Part shown: one piece after another, positions 25,024-33,266 of the stretch
How positions within the stretch are numbered: the stretch's first letter is position 1
Layout of the letters: every line of letters begins with the position of its first letter
NCBI RefSeq assembly: GCF_900188405.1
Contig: NZ_FZOF01000020.1
Location: forward strand, 1 to 64,000
Length of the DNA: 64,000 bases
Reading direction: 5' to 3'
DNA from: Actinacidiphila glaucinigra
GTDB taxonomy: Bacteria; Actinomycetota; Actinomycetes; Streptomycetales; Streptomycetaceae
The notes under the pieces: model-generated
The model's database searches: none
What the model was told of the DNA's origin: nothing
What the model saw: the letters and a program-made list of their open reading frames with translations, nothing else
Translations under genes and position numbers: made by a program

Positions 25024-25139
25024 GCACCGACCGTAGAACCTCGACCGACCTTGAGGTCAAGGAACCCCCGCGAACGCACCGGATCCGGGGTGCCTACACC
25101 CGGTCCCGGGCCGGGATCACCTCTCCACCGGGCGCCGAA

Positions 25140-25169
25140 GCGGCCCGCCCGACACCGCGGGCGGGCCGC
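25140..25169. terminator. 12-bp stem terminator
   Basis: GCGGCCCGCCCG at 25140-25151 pairs with CGGGCGGGCCGC at 25158-25169 with a six-base loop. It lies just past the stop of the 128-aa gene at 25185 (minus strand) and in front of the ABC exporter. Confidence 0.75.
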
Positions 25170-25184
25170 CTCGTTGTGCCCGGG

Positions 25185-25571
25185 CTACGCCACGGACGGG
25201 AACAGCTCTTTGCAGTGCATGCAGATCATCTGCTTCAGCCACTGCGCGCGCTTGCGCTGAGAGGTCTGCTCCTTGCCTCGCTCCCGCGCACCCCACACCG
25301 CTCCGCCGACCGTCACGAGCAGCCCCGGAAGGATCACCCCCGACACCAGCAGCGCCACCCCGAATCCGGCCACCAGCAGCGGCCCGACCAGCGCCGCCTT
25401 CTCCTCCGCCGGTTGCGCGAAACCCTTCTTCAGCGCCGAGCCCGGATCCATCGTCGCCACGTACAGCTCCAGTCTCTGCACTTGAGTGGACCCGCATCGC
25501 TTGCACTGCAACACCGCCACCGCATCCCCCGATCCGTCGACAGACAACGAGAATGCGGGCAACCCCGCCAA
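25185..25571 (-). CDS. Small zinc-ribbon-like membrane protein, up to 128 aa
   Basis: The protein has 'LQCKRCGSTQVQRLELYVA' with a CxxC pair near the N-terminus. A double hydrophobic hairpin follows at about residues 60-92 ('ALVGPLLVAGFGVALLVSGV'). A second CxxC lies near the C-terminus ('MICMHCKELFPSVA'). The two pairs could form one zinc site on the cytoplasmic side. The start is uncertain: TTG at 25571 is furthest, and a GTG just before 'LQCKRCG' is a good alternative. No family is recognised with confidence. Confidence 0.6.
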   Translation of the reverse strand: MAGLPAFSLSVDGSGDAVAVLQCKRCGSTQVQRLELYVATMDPGSALKKGFAQPAEEKAALVGPLLVAGFGVALLVSGVILPGLLVTVGGAVWGARERGKEQTSQRKRAQWLKQMICMHCKELFPSVA

Positions 25572-25759
25572 GTCGACAAGATGACAAAATGCCTCGCACG
25601 GAGGTTCCGAGGCCCGGCGATCACCCGGTCCGGCTACTGAATGTGCATGGCGAGGTGCCCGAGGCGACTCTTGATGTGGGCCCGCCGCCCTCCACGACCG
25701 CTCACTCTCCCGGAAGCGGTACCTGTCGTCCGTCGCGGGCCGTTCCTGGAGGTGACGTG

Positions 25760-26710
25760 GTGTCTCGAACAGTCATACCCCGCATGTTGCAGGCGGTGGT
25801 CACGAGCGTGGCCCTGGCCGCCGGTTCGATGGCGGGTGCCGCCTACGCGGCCGGCGGGGACGGGGGCCCCGCGCCCGAGGCCGGCGGACCCCGCGCCGGG
25901 AAGCGTGCGGCTCAGCCGTGCTCGTCCTTCCCCTACCTGCCCTGGCACTGCCCGGGCCGGCCGGGCCGCCCCGGTCCGCCAGGCCCCCCTGGTCCGCCGG
26001 GGCCCGCCGGCCCTCCCGGTGCGCAGGGCCCCGCAGGCCCCGCCGGCCCTCAGGGGCCGCAGGGCGGGACCGGCCCGCAAGGACCCGCCGGGGCCGCCGG
26101 ACCGGAAGGTCCCCAGGGGCCCGCCGGGCCTCAGGGGCCGCCCGGAACCGCAGCCGACCACGGCCTCGTGGAGTTCGTCGACGACGGTGAGTTCGTACCG
26201 CCCGCCGCGGTGACCACGGTCTTCGTCCAGGCATGGGGCGCCGGCGGGGGCGGAGCCGTAGGCGGCGGCGCGATCACCGGCGCCGGAGGCGGCGCCGGCG
26301 GCCTCGCCTGGTGCGTCCTCCCCGTCCAGCCCGGCACACCGGTCGCGGTGGACGTCGGCGCCGGCGGCGCCGGAGGGGCAGGCGCGGCCAACGGCTCTCC
26401 GGGGACGCCGACCGAAGTGGACAACAACCTGGGCGGTGTCGTGTCGGCCGATGGCGGCGGGGGCGCGTCGCTGCTCCTGCCCGGCACCGGCGGCACGGGC
26501 GTCTGTCCCGGGCAGGGAACCGTCCGCGAGGGCGCGGACGGCTTGATCGGGAACCCGACACCGGGCGCCGGGGGTCAGGGGGGCCGCCCCCCGGTGGACG
26601 GCGTCGTCCAGCCCGCTCCGCCCGGTGCGGGCGAGGGCGGCGACGGCGGCGGCGACACCGACGTTCCGGGCTCGGCGGGCGGCGACGGATACGTCGTCAT
26701 CTGGTGGTGA
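25760..26710 (+). CDS. Secreted collagen-like protein with glycine-rich head domain, 316 aa
   Basis: GGAGG seven bases before the GTG at 25760 sets the start; the adjacent GTG at 25757 is also possible. A signal peptide ('VVTSVALAAGSMAGAAYA') is followed by a Cys pair ('AQPCSSFPYLPWHCPG'). About twenty Gly-X-Y collagen triplets come next, with runs such as 'GPPGPPGPPGPAGPPG'. The C-terminal domain of about 180 residues ('VEFVDDGEFVPPAAVTTVFV' then very Gly-rich) resembles Gly-rich modules seen in phage tail tips and bacterial surface proteins. It ends 'GDGYVVIWW'. It likely forms a triple-helical stalk with a head, exported to the surface. Stability and partners are unknown. Confidence 0.8.
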   Translation: MSRTVIPRMLQAVVTSVALAAGSMAGAAYAAGGDGGPAPEAGGPRAGKRAAQPCSSFPYLPWHCPGRPGRPGPPGPPGPPGPAGPPGAQGPAGPAGPQGPQGGTGPQGPAGAAGPEGPQGPAGPQGPPGTAADHGLVEFVDDGEFVPPAAVTTVFVQAWGAGGGGAVGGGAITGAGGGAGGLAWCVLPVQPGTPVAVDVGAGGAGGAGAANGSPGTPTEVDNNLGGVVSADGGGGASLLLPGTGGTGVCPGQGTVREGADGLIGNPTPGAGGQGGRPPVDGVVQPAPPGAGEGGDGGGDTDVPGSAGGDGYVVIWW

Positions 26711-26843
26711 CGGACCGCTCCCCGGTCCGGGTACGCCGGCCCTCGCGCCACCCGCCCCCGGGAGGCGGCGTCCCCGGAATTCCGGCCCGGGATCGATATC
26801 CTCGCGTTCGGTCCGGTGGACCACCTTCTCCAGGGAGCAGTTC

Positions 26844-27737
26844 ATGCCACATTCGGGAGAAACCGCGGACGTAATTCCCCGGCCGCAGCGGTTCGCCGAT
26901 GTCGAAGGCTGGTTCTGGCCGGTCGACCAATTGCTCTTCGACTGGTTCCTGCGACGGCAGCACGACCGGGAAAACCCCGGTGACCTGCTGGAACTCGGCG
27001 CCTACATGGGAAAGAGCGCCATCTTCATGGGGAACTACCTCCGCCAGGGGGAGCGGTTCACGGTGTGCGACCTGTGGGATTCCCCGGCTGTGGACAACCC
27101 GAACAGCGCCGAGATGAACAAGGCGTACGCGACGCTCACCCGGCGCGCCTTCGAGGCCAATTACCTCTCGTTCCACGACCGGCTCCCCACGATGGTGCAG
27201 GGCCCGACCTCGGTGATCACCTCGCACGTCGGCGCCGGCAGCTGCCGCTTCGTGCACGTCGACGCGTCGCACCTGTACGAGCACGTCTCCGGCGACATCG
27301 CGGCGGCGCGCGAACTGCTCGTCCCGGAGGGCATCGCGGCCTTCGACGACTTCCGCAGCGAGCACTGCCCGGGCGTCGCCGCCGCCGTGTGGGCGGCGGT
27401 GGCGACGGTCGGACTCAAGCCCATCGCGGTCACCGGCACCAAGCTCTACGGCACCTGGGGCGACCCGGCCGCGGCGGGCGAGGAACTGCAGCGGTGGCTG
27501 AGGACGCGCCAGGACCTGTGGCACGCAGTGGACCAGGTGGCGGGCGTGCCCCTGATCCGCATCAGGGGCACCAAGGCGAAGTCCCCGGCTCCGCCCGTCT
27601 CCCGCCACGCCTCGCTCCGCGGCCGCACGTCCCCGGTCAGGGAACGGGCCCGCGCCGTCCGCCGCCTGGCGAAGGACCTCGTCCCGCCGGCCCTGGCCCG
27701 TGCCGTGCGGGCGTCCCGCCACCGCCGTACGTCATGA
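26844..27737 (+). CDS. Class I SAM-dependent methyltransferase, 297 aa
   Basis: AGGGAG precedes the ATG at 26844. The SAM-binding motif I is 'LLELGAYMGKSAIFMGNYL'. 'ERFTVCDLWDSP' supplies the acidic post-I residue, and 'RFVHVDASHLYEHVSGDI' resembles the metal-dependent branch of class I methyltransferases related to CmcI and TylF. The C-terminal 50 residues are Arg/Ala-rich and poorly conserved. Substrate is unknown; a sugar or O-methylation role would be typical. It overlaps the convergent hydrolase gene by six bases. Confidence 0.78.
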   Translation: MPHSGETADVIPRPQRFADVEGWFWPVDQLLFDWFLRRQHDRENPGDLLELGAYMGKSAIFMGNYLRQGERFTVCDLWDSPAVDNPNSAEMNKAYATLTRRAFEANYLSFHDRLPTMVQGPTSVITSHVGAGSCRFVHVDASHLYEHVSGDIAAARELLVPEGIAAFDDFRSEHCPGVAAAVWAAVATVGLKPIAVTGTKLYGTWGDPAAAGEELQRWLRTRQDLWHAVDQVAGVPLIRIRGTKAKSPAPPVSRHASLRGRTSPVRERARAVRRLAKDLVPPALARAVRASRHRRTS

Positions 27738-28592
27738 GGCCCTGACCCCGGCCCCACCTCCCAGGAAATCCGCCACGGCCGTCACGAAGCGGGCCGGGTC
27801 GTCGAGCCAGGGGAAGTGCCCGGCGCCGGGCTGGACGACGAGCGCGGCGTCCGGGAACAGCCCGGCGAACTCCGCGACCGCGGCCGGGGGAGCCCCGAGG
27901 TCGACCTGCCCGGCCAGCAGCAGGACCGGCGCCGTCACCCGGGCGAGCGCGGCGCGCGTGCCGTCCGGGGCGAAGGCGCCCTCGGCGCCGAACGCGGCCA
28001 CCACCTCGTCCTTCATCTGCTCCCGTTCGGCGGCCTGGTGGGCCCGCGCCGCATCGTCCCAGCGGCCGTAGGAGAACGGCGCGAGGGCCTGCCACCGCTC
28101 GGCGGTGGCCTCGCCCGCCACGATCGCCTCCAGCGCCGCGAACGCCTCCGGGAACCACGGTTCGTCCCGGCGCAGGAGAGCCGTCTCGCGCCGCAGGTCG
28201 CCCGGGATCGGAAGGCCGACGGCCCGGACGCTCGGCGTGACGAGGACGAGGCTGCCGACACGGTCCGGATGGCGGCCCGCGTACTGGGCGGCGATGTTCG
28301 CCCCGGCACTGTGCGCGAGCACGTCCATCCGGTCGAGGCCGAGGTGCTCGCGCAGCGCCTCGACGTCGTGGACGAGCCGGTCGCAGCGGCAGGAGGCGAG
28401 GTCCTCCGGCAGCCCGGACAGGCCGGTGCCGCGGAGGTCCGGCCTGATCAGCCGCCGGTGCGCGGACAGGCCGCCGAGGTCACCGAGGTACACGGAGTCC
28501 TGCGGCCCGCCGGGCAGGCAGAGCAGCGGGCGGCCCGAGCCGAGGTCGTGGTAGGCGAGTTCGGTGCCGTCGTACGAGGGGAAGAAGGGCAT
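27732..28592 (-). CDS. Alpha/beta hydrolase (proline iminopeptidase-like), 286 aa
   Basis: The layout is 'FPSYDGTELAYHDLGSGRPL', 'LLCLPGGPQDSVYLGDLGGL' (oxyanion region), 'RPDLRGTGLSGLP', nucleophile elbow 'AHSAGANIAAQYA' with Ser near 110, acid in 'LLAGQVDLGAPP', and His in 'PGAGHFPWLDDP'. The 'CLPGGPQDS' and 'RGTGLS' blocks resemble proline iminopeptidases and related esterases. It is cytoplasmic. The gene follows another alpha/beta hydrolase (28648-29409) with a 55-bp gap, so the two probably form an operon. The ATG at 28592 is preceded by GGAGG. Confidence 0.83.
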   Translation of the reverse strand: MPFFPSYDGTELAYHDLGSGRPLLCLPGGPQDSVYLGDLGGLSAHRRLIRPDLRGTGLSGLPEDLASCRCDRLVHDVEALREHLGLDRMDVLAHSAGANIAAQYAGRHPDRVGSLVLVTPSVRAVGLPIPGDLRRETALLRRDEPWFPEAFAALEAIVAGEATAERWQALAPFSYGRWDDAARAHQAAEREQMKDEVVAAFGAEGAFAPDGTRAALARVTAPVLLLAGQVDLGAPPAAVAEFAGLFPDAALVVQPGAGHFPWLDDPARFVTAVADFLGGGAGVRAS

Positions 28593-28647
28593 GGCGGAGG
28601 TCCTTTCGGCGGTGCCGGGGGAAGCGCGGTAACGGGGTGGCGCGGGG

Positions 28648-29409
28648 TCAGTGGTGTGCCTGCCGCGCACCGGAGGCCCGGAGACGGCCGGCGAAGAAGC
28701 GGTGTTCGCTCTCCACCTCGGACGTGGGCAGCTCCATGTGCCGGCCCGGGTTGGCGTGGAGCGTCTTGTCGCGCGAGGCGAACGCGTCGAAGAGGGCCAG
28801 TGACGACGACCGCGGCACCAGCTCGTCGTCCCACTGCAGCAGGAAACGGACCGGGACGGTGATCCGGGCCGCCGCGCCGGCCAGGGACTCGTGGCCGAGC
28901 AGCCCGAACACGGCGGCGGTGATCCGGGGTTCGGCGGCCACGAGCGGCACGCCGACGGCGGTGCCCAGCGACACGCCCCAGAACCCGACGGGGACGTCCG
29001 GGCCGACGCGGCCGTGGCCAAGCAGGGCGTCCAGGGTGGCGCGCCACTCCGGGACGGCACGGGTGGCCAGTGCCGCGTTGTGGGCCGCGACAAGCGGGGC
29101 GACGGGTCCGCCCGAGGCCACCGCCTCCCTGATGCGTACCGCGGCGGCCTCGTCGGCGGCGGTCCGCGGGCGGTCGCCGTGCCCGGGCGCGTCGATGGCG
29201 GCGACCGCGAAGCCTCCGGTCGTCACATGGTGGTGGGCGCGGGCCAGCAGGCCCGGGGCCTTCTTGTGGCGTCCGCCGCCGTGGGCCAGCAGGATCAGCG
29301 GGCGGTCGCCGTCCGCGCCGGCGGGGGACCAGAGCACGCCGGTGATGTCGCCGAGGACGAAGTGGTGTTCCGAGACGCCGTCGGCGGTCGTCTCCGAGAG
29401 GAAGCGCAT
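28648..29409 (-). CDS. Dienelactone hydrolase-like alpha/beta hydrolase, 253 aa
   Basis: The protein contains 'LILLAHGGGRHKKAPGLL' (oxyanion loop), 'VAAIDAPGHGDRP', nucleophile 'GFWGVSLGTAVGVPL' with the Ser near residue 148, acid near 'LLQWDDELVP', and His near 'NPGRHMELPTSE'. The pattern fits the dienelactone hydrolase/DUF1749-like group of cytoplasmic esterases. It is upstream of a second hydrolase in the same orientation. The ATG at 29409 starts a short N-terminal strand 'MRFLSETTADG'. Confidence 0.8.
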   Translation of the reverse strand: MRFLSETTADGVSEHHFVLGDITGVLWSPAGADGDRPLILLAHGGGRHKKAPGLLARAHHHVTTGGFAVAAIDAPGHGDRPRTAADEAAAVRIREAVASGGPVAPLVAAHNAALATRAVPEWRATLDALLGHGRVGPDVPVGFWGVSLGTAVGVPLVAAEPRITAAVFGLLGHESLAGAAARITVPVRFLLQWDDELVPRSSSLALFDAFASRDKTLHANPGRHMELPTSEVESEHRFFAGRLRASGARQAHH

Positions 29410-29647
29410 GGTTCGGTGCCTTTCGGGATGCCTTCGGGCACTCCCGGGGACACCTGCGTCAGAGGATCCGCGCAGCCGTGCGAGAGGGGAGTACCCGTCC
29501 TGATACAGCGTTGATGGGTCTCACCTCCTCGGTCGTCACTGCGCGGTGACGCTATCAGACCGGTGGTCGCGGGGCAGCCGGTTTTTCGGCGCCTTCCCGC
29601 GGCTCCCGTCGCCCCCCGGTTTTGCTGGGAGGACGACGGGAGGGACC

Positions 29648-31555
29648 TCACGGCCGAGGGGCGGAGAACGCGTTCAGGAAGCGGTCGCGGAAGGAGTCCA
29701 TCCGCCAGACGGGAGCGTCGTGTTCGGGCTGCAGCCCGTCGCTCCAGCCCCAGCCGGAGACCTGGTCCAGCACCTTGGGGTCGTGGGCGACGATCGCGAT
29801 CGGCACGTCCCGGCTGGCGTCGACGCCGACGACCGTCGACACCGGCTGATGGTCGCCGAGGAAGACCAGCACCGTGTTCTCGTTGCCGTACTTCGTCACG
29901 AACTCGACGAGGCTCTTCAGCGAGTACTGGATCGCGTTGCCGTACTCCTGACGGACCTGCTTGGGGTCCTTCCAGACCTCCTTGGGGTCCTTGCCCTCCT
30001 TCTCGATGGCGTCGTAGACCGAGCCGTCGCCGACCCGGTCCCAGTCGATCATGCGGGGGATCGGTGCCCAGGGGTTGTGGCTGGAGGTCAGGATGATCTC
30101 CGACATCATCGGCTGGTTCGACGCCTTCCCGTGCTCCAGGCGCTCGAACGCCGACAGGGTGTACTGGTCGGGCACCGGTGACCAGCTGAACTTGGGCCCC
30201 TGGTAGCCCATGGAGCGCGAGTCGTGGATGTGGTCCAGGCCGAAGAACTTGCCCTCCGGCCACGCCCGCGTGACGCCGGGCATCATGCCGACCGTCCGGA
30301 AGTCACCGGTGCGCTTGAAGGCGCTGGTCAGGGTCATCCGGTCGCTGGAGCTGACGTAGCGGTAGCGCTGCTGGTCCTGGACCCAGAGCCCGGACAGGAA
30401 GGTGGTGTGGGCGAGCCAGCTGCCCCCGCCGGTGACGGGGGAGGTCAGCCAGCCGCTGCGTGCGGAGAATCCCGCGTCGGCGAGCTGCCGGGTGCCGTCG
30501 CGGAGCACCGCGTCGACACCCGGGGCCATCGCCGGGTCCTCGACCGCGCCGCGGCCGTAGCTCTCGATGAACGTGAAGATGACGTCCTTGCCGCGCAGTC
30601 CGGACAGCAACCGGTCCGGCGGCACCTTCGCGAACGGGTCGTCGGCCACCTTCTCGGCGAACACCTTCCGGTCGGCCAGGCCCTGCCGCACCATGCCGAC
30701 CTGGCTCCGGACCCGCAGGCCGGCGTCCTTGGCGGCGAGGTTCAGCCCGGAGACCTGGATGCCGAGGGTCGCGCACGTCATCCAGACCACCCCGGCCACC
30801 AGGGTGCCGCGGCGCGCCACCGAGGGGTGCCGCAGCATCACCGTGACGAGCCGCACGATCGCCAGCGGCATCAGCACGAGCAGCACGAGGACGGCGAGCA
30901 GGGCTCCCGCCAGGGCGCCGTACGCGGTCGCCTCACCGGCCGAGTCCTTCAGGAACGACAGCCCGTCGGAGAAGAGCGGCCAGTCGAAGAGCGGGTGGAA
31001 GGGACGTTCGAGCGTCTGGTAGAAGCCCATGTTGACGCAGTCGAGGAGGACCAGCAGGCCGAGGAGGACCCCGCTGACAACCGCGACGACCCGGCGGGGG
31101 CGGGGCGGCAGGACGAGCAGCAGGGCGGCCAGCAGGATCGGCTCGGCCGGGACGCGGGCGAAGCGGGACGCGGTGAGCTGCGGGAGCCGCTCGGGCATCA
31201 GGAAGGCGAAGAGCACCAGGACGGCGGCGAGGGCCGTGAGGCTCCACGACAGGCCGCGGGTGACGCCGGGGTGCCGCTCCCGCCATCGGGCGAGCGCGTT
31301 CTTCGAGGTGGGGGCCGGGGCGGGATCGGTGGGTTCGGGTTCGGCGGGGGCCGCTTCGGCGGGGTCCTCGGCATGCGTCTGTTCCGCGTCTGGCCCGTCG
31401 TCGGGGGCGGGGGCAGCCTCGGGTCCGGCCGCTTCCGCGGCGTCCTCAGGGGCCGGCTCCGCGACCGCCTCCTCCGGGGCGTCACCTGGGGGCGGTTGCT
31501 CCTTCGAGTCCGCCTGGTCCTTTGCCGGCCGCTGATGAGCGCTGGAGAGCGACAA
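29648..31555 (-). CDS. Membrane-anchored sulfatase/phosphoglycerol transferase-fold protein, 635 aa
   Basis: An N-terminal acidic Ala/Pro/Glu-rich cytoplasmic tail is followed by about five membrane helices (residues about 95-250, e.g. 'ALAAVLVLFAFLMPE', 'ILLAALLLVLPPRP'). An extracellular sulfatase-type domain follows. In it 'DVIFTFIESYGRGAVEDPAM' carries the nucleophile region, 'GSWLAHTTFLSGLW' follows, and 'VLVFLGDHQPVSTVVG' carries the metal-binding Asp-His. This is the architecture of LtaS-like enzymes and opgB-type transferases that modify envelope polymers. The first catalytic residue (Thr or Ser) should be checked. The start is uncertain: TTG at 31555 has GGAAGG nine bases upstream; the frame is open to 31621. 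Confidence 0.75.
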   Translation of the reverse strand: MSLSSAHQRPAKDQADSKEQPPPGDAPEEAVAEPAPEDAAEAAGPEAAPAPDDGPDAEQTHAEDPAEAAPAEPEPTDPAPAPTSKNALARWRERHPGVTRGLSWSLTALAAVLVLFAFLMPERLPQLTASRFARVPAEPILLAALLLVLPPRPRRVVAVVSGVLLGLLVLLDCVNMGFYQTLERPFHPLFDWPLFSDGLSFLKDSAGEATAYGALAGALLAVLVLLVLMPLAIVRLVTVMLRHPSVARRGTLVAGVVWMTCATLGIQVSGLNLAAKDAGLRVRSQVGMVRQGLADRKVFAEKVADDPFAKVPPDRLLSGLRGKDVIFTFIESYGRGAVEDPAMAPGVDAVLRDGTRQLADAGFSARSGWLTSPVTGGGSWLAHTTFLSGLWVQDQQRYRYVSSSDRMTLTSAFKRTGDFRTVGMMPGVTRAWPEGKFFGLDHIHDSRSMGYQGPKFSWSPVPDQYTLSAFERLEHGKASNQPMMSEIILTSSHNPWAPIPRMIDWDRVGDGSVYDAIEKEGKDPKEVWKDPKQVRQEYGNAIQYSLKSLVEFVTKYGNENTVLVFLGDHQPVSTVVGVDASRDVPIAIVAHDPKVLDQVSGWGWSDGLQPEHDAPVWRMDSFRDRFLNAFSAPRP

Positions 31556-32213
31556 CCCGAAGTTCCTTCCAAACGAGCCACGGTGATGGAGGGTGACCCA
31601 GGCTGGAGAGGCTTGGGCCACCGCAAGCCTGTACGGCTCGCCGACCGCCCCGGTTCACCCTCCCTCCGTTCATCGGGAAAACGGACCATTGCATGGGCAT
31701 GTCTTTACGGAAGAGGGAGGGTTTCACCCGGCTGTCGCCTCCGGCGTCACCCGGCTGCCGGGCGGGTGCGGGGCATGCACGCCGCGCGGACGGGTGGCCG
31801 GCGGTCCGGGTCGAAGGCGAGCGGGGCGGGGCGGAGCCGCGGCAGGTGGTGCAGTGCGTACGCGCTGAACGGCACGGTCGCGCCGGACGGCACGGGGACG
31901 CCGCCGAGGAGCTGGTCGGTCTCCTCGTGGAGCCGGCGCTCCACCTCGGGCCCGCGGGGGGAGGCGTGGCGTCGACGACAACTCCGCCGGTCGTCCCGGC
32001 CGTTCACCGGGCGTGTGCCCGGGGCGGGAGGACTGCGGCCGCGCTCCGGCTCTGGCGTCACCGGGGGTTCGCCGTCGCGGCCTGCGCCCGGACGGCGGCA
32101 CGCGACGCCGCGGGCCTGTGGGGCGTCCGGTGGTCAGGGTTTGCTGCTGCGAACAAAGTTGGCGTCACGCGGCGGGCGGTCGCGCGGTGAGCCCGGCCTG
32201 GTGTCCGTGGGAG
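31556..32213. other. 650-bp stretch without a supported gene
   Basis: The stretch is Arg/Pro-rich in all frames, without ribosome binding sites or recognisable domains. A minus-strand open frame at 31747-32061 includes 'EVERRLHEETDQLLGGVPVP' and might be a decayed gene, but support is weak. It carries the promoters of the sulfatase-fold gene. Confidence 0.35.
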
Positions 32214-33116
32214 TCAGCTGCCGGGCGCGGCCCAGGCGCTGGGGCCGAGCTGGTCGATGATCGTACGGAGCTGCTCCCGGTCGAGCTCGTAGATCGTCTC
32301 GCCCGCCCTCGGGTCGCGCGCGTGCAGGGTGTGGAACAACGGCCCGCCGTGGGGCCCGATCTGCACCAGGGTGGCCGAGGCGCCCCGGACGGCGCGCTCG
32401 GTGCCGGGCGGCGCCGTGAGGTCGACCCGGCCGACAACCCCCGAGGTCACGCACACCGGCACCGACTCCAGGTGCCCGGACAGCTGGAGGTGGAAATGGC
32501 CGCAGAGGATCAGCCGCACGTCCGTGCCGCGGATCGCGTCGGCCAGGTCGCCGGGGTTCCGCAGTCCCAGCGCGTGCTGTACCTCGACGTCGAGCGCGAT
32601 CGGCGGATGGTGCAGCACCAGCACACTGCCCATGGGGGCCGGGGTGGCCAGGACCTCCCGCAGCCAGGCCAGCTGCGCCCCGCCGAGCAGGCCGTACCCC
32701 ATGCCGGGCACCAGCGAGTCGAGGGTGATGAAGCGGTAGCCGTCGACCATGCTCACGGCCGCCCGCTCCCCGGCGGGCGAGGTCAGCATCGCCCGGGCGT
32801 GGTTGCGGCCGTCCGGGCGCAGGTGCCCGCTGCCCAGCGCCCGCGCGAAGGCCCGCCGCTCGTCGTGGTTGCCGGTGCTGTAGAACACCGGCGCCTGGCG
32901 GCGCAGGGCGAAGTCCCGCACGATGTCGCGCACGGAGAGGTACGCGTCCAGCGATCCGTCGTCGGCGATGTCGCCGCTGATGACGATGACGTCGATGTCC
33001 GCCACCGGTTCCAGGTCGTTGAGGAGCCCGCGCAGCGACTCCCTCGCGTTGACACCACCCGCCTTCGGTGATCCGAAGCGGTCGAGATGGGTGTCGGAGA
33101 GATGCAGGATCCGCAT
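32214..33116 (-). CDS. CpdA-like metallophosphoesterase, second copy, 300 aa
   Basis: All metal-site motifs occur: 'ILHLSDTHLDRFG', 'VIVISGDIADDG', 'STGNHDERRAFARALGSGHL', 'LVLHHPP' and 'CGHFHLQLSGHL'. Long segments equal those of the paralogue at 7425-8309, for example 'VRLxLCGHFHLQL', 'GTERAVRGASATLV' and 'HARDPRAGET'. The two clearly derive from one duplication about 25 kb apart. The C-terminus is six residues longer ('SAWAAPGS'). The ATG at 33116 matches the paralogue's start. The likely role is 3',5'-cyclic nucleotide or other phosphodiester cleavage in the cytoplasm. Confidence 0.88.
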   Translation of the reverse strand: MRILHLSDTHLDRFGSPKAGGVNARESLRGLLNDLEPVADIDVIVISGDIADDGSLDAYLSVRDIVRDFALRRQAPVFYSTGNHDERRAFARALGSGHLRPDGRNHARAMLTSPAGERAAVSMVDGYRFITLDSLVPGMGYGLLGGAQLAWLREVLATPAPMGSVLVLHHPPIALDVEVQHALGLRNPGDLADAIRGTDVRLILCGHFHLQLSGHLESVPVCVTSGVVGRVDLTAPPGTERAVRGASATLVQIGPHGGPLFHTLHARDPRAGETIYELDREQLRTIIDQLGPSAWAAPGS

Positions 33117-33266
33117 TGCGCGTACGGTACCCGGCTCGCGCCGTGGCGTCACCGATCATTGCGCCGCGCAACGGACGGGCGGGGAGCCGCGGAACGGAGT
33201 TGCGGCGCGGCGCGCAGGTCGTGAGGCTGAGCCCGGCAAGAAGGTGCGGGGAAGAGGGGGAGGGCC

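Noticed and set aside
22561..25260. A very long plus-strand open frame of about 900 codons
   Set aside because: It is antisense to the ABC exporter and peptidase E. Its translation is Gly/Asp/Val/Arg-rich, as expected for the reverse complement of GC-rich genes, and no domain or start site is seen.
29470..29545. A 21-codon minus-strand ORF with an overlapping GAGGAG upstream of the second hydrolase
   Set aside because: Spacing of the Shine-Dalgarno to the GTG is too short, and the peptide shows no leader-like features. It may still be part of the 5' leader.
31747..32061. A possible minus-strand gene of about 104 codons
   Set aside because: One short protein-like stretch exists, but no ribosome binding site, start context or known family supports it.
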